DNA of 64,000 nt from Rheum nobile (Eukaryota; Streptophyta; Magnoliopsida; Caryophyllales; Polygonaceae): contig WOAB01000226.1 in assembly GCA_027886185.1 (NCBI GenBank), forward strand, positions 186,001 through 250,000. Reading direction: 5' to 3'. The position numbers were made by a program, and so were the translations under genes. Below, one piece after another: positions 57,750 through 64,000 of the stretch. How positions within the stretch are numbered: position 1 is the first letter of the stretch; the number at the start of each line of letters is the position of its first letter. The notes below the pieces were generated by a model. It did not search any database. It was not told the DNA's origin and worked only from the letters and a program-made list of their open reading frames with translations.

Positions 57750-58560
57750 ATCCCTATGATGGCCAGTGACCTGGGACAAGACCTTGGTCTAACGTATCTC
57801 TGGTTTGCGCGTCCCTGGCGTCCTCCATGGCGCCGAGTGAGGGGCGTCTTCTCTTACGCAGGCTTCCAAGTTGTTCTATTTCCGGGCCGCGCCTTTCTAG
57901 CGTGCGTGCTCTTGGTGACATCGTTTCATGAGCCACATCCCGTTGGCACGCTCACCTTGGTTGTGGGTCCGCTTGCTATTTATAGCTTTGCTAGTTTTAA
58001 ATTGCTTTTCTATTTTGAGATGATGTAATGGGTTGGACATTGTTGTCTTAGGCCCAAGCCCATTAGAATTCCCTTGAAAATCCTAGTTTTCCCTTATTTT
58101 TTCTATAAATACATTTGAACTCTCATTGTAATCTTCAAGTTGAGTTTTGATAAACATAGTTGAGAGTCACTCCTAATTTATCCCTTGGCTTCACCTCTCT
58201 CTCTCTTTGAAGGCTTTCTAGCCTTTTCTCAAAGTTCTCTAAGGAGCCATAACGTTGGCCCCCTTCCACCACCTCAGGTGTTCATCACGTTGAACCCCTC
58301 CACCCATCCGCCGCCAAGGCTTGATCCGCCAAACTCAAGAAGATGAGACATAACGCTGTTTCCTCGAAAGAGTTCACGAAGAACGCGAAGAACAAGTGCT
58401 TGCTTGGGAAGAACAACGATCCGAACCTAGATAGGTCTTGCCTCACGGGGATCGATCGCATCACCCTAACCCTAGCTTCTACCTAGCCTAAGTGCTCGCA
58501 TGTAAACCAAAATAAGGCTCAGTGTTTATTACAACATATGATTACATGACATTACACTTT
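57750..58560 (+). repeat. LTR-like fragment, plus orientation
   Basis: It contains a TTCTATAAATACA TATA-type box at about 58101-58113 followed by actctcattgtaatc and a CT-rich stretch (58195-58206), and then an A/G-rich leader-like region. This looks like retrotransposon LTR sequence in plus orientation. Ends were not identified. It could alternatively contain the outer part of the neighbouring 5' LTR. Confidence 0.35.
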
Positions 58561-58589
58561 GATATTCAGTCACCTTCGATGACGGATAG

Positions 58590-58990
58590 ACTTAGTACAA
58601 TACGCCACTACAAGTACTATTAGGATTCAAACGCAGTAATGAGAGAAAAACGAAACAAAGAACACAAGAATTGTTAACCCAGTTCATCACGAAATTGACT
58701 ACGTCTGGAGACGCTGCCAAGCTAGGGTTTTTTCTACTATTTGTGACAACGATTACAACAATCAAGTGAGTATTTATGCTAAGGATCGAAATCCTAATCA
58801 GGTCCAAAAGACTCGTCCGTACAAAAGGCCTAAATTTTTTCTCAGGGCTCCGCCCCCATACCTTCGGCCAACTCAGTATCGAGTTGGATTGCTGGAGTTG
58901 GACTTCGGTGTACAATCCATCAGGCTCCATAACGCAACAAGTACAACGAGTTTGACCCAATAGACACTTAGACAAACAAATATAGGTGGG
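58590..58990 (-). repeat. Copia LTR-like fragment, minus orientation
   Basis: Resembles the plant copia LTR pattern with a gttaacccagttc and ctacgtctggagacgctgcc core. A 133-codon antisense ORF here (58592-58993) has no recognisable domain and is not called a gene. Confidence 0.35.
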
Positions 58991-60139
58991 CATTTTAATA
59001 TATCTGTATAGCCAAACTCAATCAATACAGAAAATGACGCGAACTCAAAACAGACTCACTTTAATACTATGTCAAAGTATGTGGCGAAGAAAGAGGATCA
59101 TGCACGTTTTTATATCAAAATTATCATGATTTAATCTAGACGTACAATTATTAAATAAGTAATTTTGTAACAGAATTGTTGTTGTTTTTTTGTATTATAA
59201 ATTAAACTCAACTAAAAATGTTTAGCTGAGTTAGGACTTACATATAAACAGACTGTCAGAGCATTTAACTGGACGATTAAAAGATATACGTAGAATGTTA
59301 TCATCAGAAAAATAAGATGCTAGACCAAAAAATCAATTGTATTTTACCCAAAAGCAGGTTGTTCAAAACAATAGATATTAGGCCATTAATCATGATATAC
59401 AATGGAAGGAATTCGGTTCATTGTTCACATAATTCAAGTTGCCAAAAGAGGAAATTATCCATATCAAAGATAAAGGAGAAAAAATATAAAAATATAAACA
59501 CAAGAATAGATAGATTAGTGTTAAATTAGAGGAAACAACTTCATCAATCAATGCTAATTACCGTCTTAGTTCTTACATCGGTGTCCCAAGTGAAGAGCAC
59601 CATTACAAACCACTCATTGCTTTGTTCCCATCTCCATGTATTTCTTCTCAATTTTTCACACTATTTTATTTCTTACGCGTGCGCACAACTTGCACATTTC
59701 ATATCTACATGTAGTAATTAAGATTTGCCATGAATAACGGAATTTTTTAATCTATATATAAAGTTAATATATGGGCAATTGGGCATACATAAAGCTCATT
59801 GGTAGGACTAATTTCCTTTAAACATTATCACATCTCAACCAAAATATATTACCCAAACTAAATCCTTCATCCCCAGTATATATGTATTAATGCCGATTGG
59901 GGTAAATTTCATGTGTTGGCTCTACATGTAATTGAAAATGTTTGTGTTATCTTAGAAATTTATTCTTTTAAACAACAAATGTAGCAAAATGTGACTTCTT
60001 TGTATTAATATTGGAAAATAATTGAGAATTTATATGACAATTTTTGTTATATCTTTCGCCTGGTTCTATACGTCCGGATTAGATACCCTTTGATGGGACG
60101 ACCTTACAATTCAATTTACAACCAAAATGAACCGAATGC
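58991..60139. other. AT-rich intergenic region
   Basis: No gene, RNA or repeat recognised. Confidence 0.45.
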
Positions 60140-60765
60140 GGATGAGTTGGGTAAATGACCCTTTAGAAAACTAACCCCCTCCCTCTAAACCCTAAATCCT
60201 ACACTATAAATTCTAAACTCCAAAAATTAATATTTTAGAGAGAAAAAAAACAAAAAAATGGAAGAAAAAATAATAATAAAATAAATTAGTAGGGGTAGAA
60301 AAAATACATAAAAATTAGTAGGAATAATTTTATTAATTAAAAATTCTTAAAAGGTCAATGGGTCCAAAACCCTCATACATAACAGGTGAACATTAAGTAT
60401 GGGCCGCAACGTGCCACTAAGCCCATGACTGATTTGTGATCCATTCCACTAAACCAGCCCATTCAAGATGGGGTGCCCATCAAGTAAAACGTTTTATTTT
60501 GGGCCCAGCTTTCAGGAGACAGGAATGTGCACAAAATTAATTAGAGGGTTTTGGCCCCATTAGCCTTTTAATAGTTTTTAATTAACAAAACTATCCTCTA
60601 TTAATTTTTATGTATTTTTTCTACCCCTATTAATTTATTTTATTATTATTTTCCCTCTCTCTTTTTTGTTTTTTCTCTTTCTAAAATATTGCTTTTGGGG
60701 ATTTAGGGTGTAGGGGGAGGGGGAGGGGGAGGGGGAGGGGGAGGGGGAGGGGGTTAGGGCAACTT
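60140..60765. repeat. Inverted pair of telomere-motif MITE copies
   Basis: 60140-60380 (CCCTCTAAACCCTAAATCC..., then attttagagagaaaaa and aaaataataataaaataaa) and 60530-60765 (the same in reverse) are inverted copies of one family. A third copy is at 62700-62990 and a partial one at 39530-39660. About 150 bp lies between the arms. Confidence 0.7.
60712..60753 (+). repeat. (AGGGGG)7 G-rich tract
   Basis: Seven perfect AGGGGG units followed by TTAGGG, replacing the telomere-like CCCTAAA stretch found in the sister copies. It could form a G-quadruplex. Confidence 0.93.
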
Positions 60766-62515
60766 TAATGGGGGGCTTTTAGATGGGGCTTTTAGGAGAA
60801 TTTGAATGTATTTATTTGCTAAAAGTCACATGGTATATTGGTAGCTTTTAGTGGGGGCTTTTAGATAAGTTTTATATATAATTATATCCTTGGTTTGGAT
60901 TGAAATTACAAAAATGCCATTTACTAAATTATGGATAAAAGCATACATTAAACTTAATATTTATATTTTATTTTAATTATATAATTATAATATTTATTTA
61001 AAATTAAGGGAAAAAACATACATTGATGAAAAATCAACAAAAGGGGGTGCATACATTCAAGAAAACAAAATAACATGCGAAAATAACATGAACTAAACCA
61101 AATGACAATATTAAACGACAAACATGACACGATAATTAAAAACAACACATAAATAACAAAATATTCAATTGTTGCCATAACGGTCCCAAATGTGCTTCTT
61201 CAAATCTTCCTTCAGCATGTGATCGGCACTATAAAATAGTGCCGATCACATGCTTTCTGATCGGCACTATTTTATAGTGCACATCTAGGGGTTATTACCA
61301 GGTTTGAGGCGTCATTTGGATGGATTTAGAGCACAATCGTGGATTATGGAGTTAGAGTGGAGAAGTGAAGAAATCATGGGATTTATAGAGGTTTGAAGTG
61401 TATTGAAGAATAGAAGAACAATGTGCTAAATTCAAATGGTTCGTTCTCTCTACTCAGATGTCCAAATGAAGTGATTCCAATTCGAGGAGTTAGATCTTGA
61501 AGTCTACTGCAAGTCCTCAAAATATGAGCTCAATCCGAGTTAGGAATCAAAAGTTATGGCGTTTTTACGGAATTATCGCAGAAGATGAAAAAGGCACCGC
61601 CGCCCCGCAATGGACGTGTTAAACGCCTCGCGGCCACAAGATTTGGGATGTAATCTTGGTTTGGATTCATGATGAAATAATAGAAGGAAGGAATGAGAAT
61701 AGAAGGGAAGATTGTGTGAGTTGTGTAACTGCAACCATGTCTTATTTATAGACAAAAAAAAATCATTTATATTATTGAAAAATAGAAATACATGCATAAA
61801 ATATATTAAAACTATCCTTATTATATATTAAATTAAATTATTAATATATCATATATTATATTAAAATATAATTATACCCCTTATTATATATTAAATTAAA
61901 AAAATATTTTATAAAAAAACATGCATAAAATATATTAAAGCTATCCTAAATAAAAATAACATGGTTTATTTGGACTTAATTATATTAAAATTAGTAAAAA
62001 AAATACATAAAATGATTTATTTTCACTTAATGATACCTATAATACAAAAAATATTAAAATCTATCAAATATATCCAAAATGAATGTCTATGAATAGAGAA
62101 AAATATAACTAGAATTATGGTAATTTTTATTTTATTTTTTAACCAGTCGATTTTTATATAAAACGATTTTTTTTTTAAAAATAACGGACGGCCAGGAATA
62201 AATCCTGGCCATCCGTTGCGTGCCACATGGTGCACATTAGGCGTGCTAGCGCGCGCCAATTATACAGCGCCACGTAGCACTGTGCATGGCAGAAATGAAT
62301 AGCACCGCGTTTGGTTTGGAGGCAAAACGACGTCGTTTTTTGCTAACGCGGAGGCAAAAAAAAATTGATAACCAAACAAGCCTCTAATTTTATATCTATG
62401 GGACGGTCCCGTTTTTATGCCAAATTTCGAGACCCAAGATGGGGCTTTTAGTTGATTTCTCTTATTTTAATATATTTGCTCTAAAAGCCCCATTAAAAGT
62501 CCACCGTTATTCATG
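60762..62515. mobile_element. TIR element with possible PIF/Harbinger remnant
   Basis: The left end has aatggggggcttttagatggggcttttagga and the right end the inverted ctaaaagccccattaaaagtcc (about 62481-62502), giving TIR-like termini about 1.75 kb apart. On the minus strand at 61218-61165 a short frame ends LKEDLKKHIWDRYGNN and a stop, resembling the C-terminal tail of plant Harbinger transposases. The rest is AT-rich, and 61280-61680 looks like an unrelated retroelement-like insertion (less AT-rich, cgcctcgcggccac). Low confidence in the superfamily. Confidence 0.4.
61215..61279. repeat. Compact palindrome cluster
   Basis: 61215-61253 forms a hairpin with perfect 18-bp arms (GCATGTGATCGGCACTAT) and an AAA loop. 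The half-unit TGATCGGCACTAT plus TTTATAGTGC repeats immediately afterwards at 61258-61279. Confidence 0.85.
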
Positions 62516-62699
62516 CTTTTAGTTACCTATGAGGTTAGTTTCTTAATAAAAACGCCGCACATAAGTCATTTACCCAACTCATCCACAAAATTACGGTGCA
62601 TGATTGCTTATTCTCTGTTTGGCTTCACAAATATGGACCGATTAATTTATTAGGTCTTATATCGGAGAACTAAAGCACAAACCCAAGTAATATACGGTG

Positions 62700-62990
62700 A
62701 GTTAAGTAAATAACCCTTTAACAAACATTTTTTTAAACTAATAGACCCTTAGCAAAAATGGACCCCTCTCCCTCTCCCTAAATCCTACTCCCTATCCCCT
62801 AAACCCTATCCCTTAAATCCTAAACCCAAAAAAACAATATTTTAGAGAGAGAAAAAACAAAAAAAAGAAGAAAAAATAATAATAAAATAAACTAGTAGAG
62901 AGTAGAAAAAATATATAAAAACTAATAGGGGTCCATTTTATTAATTAAAAACTCTTAAAGAATCAATGAGCCCAAAACCCTCAGTAATAT
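62700..62990 (+). repeat. Telomere-motif MITE copy
   Basis: Same order as 60140-60380: taaataaccctttaa, CCCTAAA-like block, attttagagagagaaaaa, aaaataataataaaataaa, ttaaaaactcttaaag, gagcccaaaaccctc. Confidence 0.65.
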
Positions 62991-63495
62991 AAGGTCTCTA
63001 TATAGTGGAAAGTTTCGTATTAAATTCCTCCGGTATGCAAAGTTAAATGATGCTTTGAATTTTGGGGGTTAAAATTTGTCATTTTGATGTTTAACTTATA
63101 AATGAAAATGTGCTTATATTTTGAAAAATATATATTCCTTGTCCAGTTTTTGTAGAAATAATTTATCACATATTGAAAGTTGAGAAAACAAATAAATTAG
63201 TATATAAGGATGATGAATTAATCATAAACAGTTTTATAATGAAACCTCCTCACCCAGACATTCTTCCATTGCGGACAGGTGCACGAACTCATTGTCAAAA
63301 TCACCTAGCTCTTATGAATAACCAATTAAGAATTCTATATCAGTTCTTGCATCCACTCTTATTTAATTCATATGTGATTGGCCTTTTCCTAAGTAGTAAA
63401 CAATTATCCCCTCGAAAAATAAAAACACAAGAGATCAACTACAACTGCCCTTACACTAACAAAATCCTAAATTTTCTTTAAAGAGAACATAAATA
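62991..63495. other. AT-rich spacer
   Basis: A 102-codon ORF at 63173-63481 has no recognised domain or composition bias for coding. I do not call it a gene. Confidence 0.4.
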
Positions 63496-63695
63496 TGTGA
63501 AGATGGATCAGACGAAAGAAGAGAGAAAAGTGCTCTGCAAGTAATTCACTGTATTTAGCTTAAAGCTTACATAAAGATAATACTAATAACGATCAGTATT
63601 TATAGGTAGTTACATATATTTTGTATAAGAACAAAATGACTATATTGACCTCAACACCTAAGCCACTTAATACAACAGTGACGTGCTTCCACACA
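63496..63695 (-). repeat. 3' LTR of a copia element running off the window
   Basis: TGTGAAGATG...TTCCACACA on the plus strand, about 200 bp. On the element strand it follows the purine tract TTGAGGAGGG. The ending near TTCACA resembles the other copia LTRs here. No target duplication was checked. Confidence 0.65.
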
Positions 63696-63696
63696 C

Positions 63697-64000
63697 CCTC
63701 CTCAAGTTGGAATCTCTGTCAAACCCAATTTGTCACTAAGGAACCGGTGTTGAGCAAACCTCAAAGCTTTAGTCATCAAATCAACAAGCTGCAAACGGGT
63801 AGGAATATAGGCAGTTTTGAAAAAATCACTTTGAACCTTTTCTCTAGTGAAGTGACAATCTATCTCCAAGTGCTTTGTTCTTTCATGAAAGCAGGGATTG
63901 GCATCAATCTGTTATGCTGCTTTGTTGTCACAAAATAAGGTGACTGGGAGAGGCAACTCCAAATGCAAATCAACAAAGAGGAAACTAGCCCACACCAACT
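63697..64000 (-). pseudogene. Copia RNase H, C-terminal part
   Basis: On the minus strand one frame reads CDNKAA, a stop where a Ser or Gln codon would fit, then DANPCFHERTKHLEIDCHF, QLVDLMTKA and the HRFLSDKLGL tail before a stop and the purine tract. This is the end of a copia polyprotein whose remaining part lies beyond the window. Confidence 0.82.

Noticed and set aside
57471..58555. Extending the copia 5' LTR to 58555 on the basis of a CTTTG flank matching 53743-53747
   Set aside because: The 5-bp match could be chance over a 1.6-kb search, and the intervening sequence has an opposite-strand LTR-like promoter; the boundary is left open.
58592..58993. 133-codon minus-strand ORF as a gene
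   Set aside because: Overlaps LTR-like sequence and has no domain.
63173..63481. 102-codon ORF as a gene
   Set aside because: No recognised domain; lies in AT-rich spacer beside a copia LTR.

Overview
The window is plant nuclear DNA, most likely from a eudicot. It has spliced genes with GT-AG and GC-AG introns, plant-only gene families (a STERILE APETALA orthologue, an At1g30090-type F-box/kelch gene, an OEP7-type chloroplast envelope protein), tRNA-iMet-primed LTR retrotransposons, a Helitron and foldback elements. I cannot name the species. Three host genes are supported; most of the rest is transposon sequence and AT-rich spacer.

Layout. 1-3421: 5' part of a minus-strand Ty1/copia element (LTR, primer site, long leader, broken gag). 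3793-9155: minus-strand Helitron-like composite with one 3' terminus and four stacked 5' termini. 9160-9652: foldback MITE. 9716-16208: plus-strand Ty3/gypsy chromovirus with both LTRs, an ATTTT target duplication, and a duplicated, then deleted, pol region. 17493-22395: minus-strand copia element with 193-bp LTRs and a TAATG duplication. 23114-25395: 2.28-kb solo LTR with a CACAT duplication. 26335-27263: retroposed mRNA-like insert with a 13-bp target duplication. 28178-29401: intronless F-box/kelch CDS. 31072-31299: OEP7-like CDS. 32845-39052: giant foldback structure filled with a 13-bp minisatellite and interrupted by a second solo LTR (34132-36340). 39733-44458: another minus-strand copia element. 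45835-52655: the SAP gene (minus strand, three coding exons, 5.3-kb first intron). 53748-57740: copia element that has lost its reverse transcriptase. 57750-64000: LTR-like fragments, telomere-motif MITE copies, a TIR element with a possible Harbinger remnant, and the 3' end of a further copia element.

How the parts relate. The three genes are independent: SAP is a predicted F-box/WD40 regulator of organ growth, the kelch protein a predicted SCF substrate adaptor, and the OEP7-like protein a small plastid outer-envelope protein. Every retroelement read here is disabled by in-frame stops, frameshifts, deletions or catalytic substitutions. Many stops look like C-to-T changes, as expected in methylated plant transposons. 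Nesting gives a partial chronology: solo LTR 34132-36340 landed inside the foldback structure, and the 48-bp duplication in SAP intron 2 copied a 5' splice site of a working gene.

All calls come from reading the sequence. Family names rest on recognised motifs, not on database searches, and element boundaries rest on terminal motifs and target duplications.
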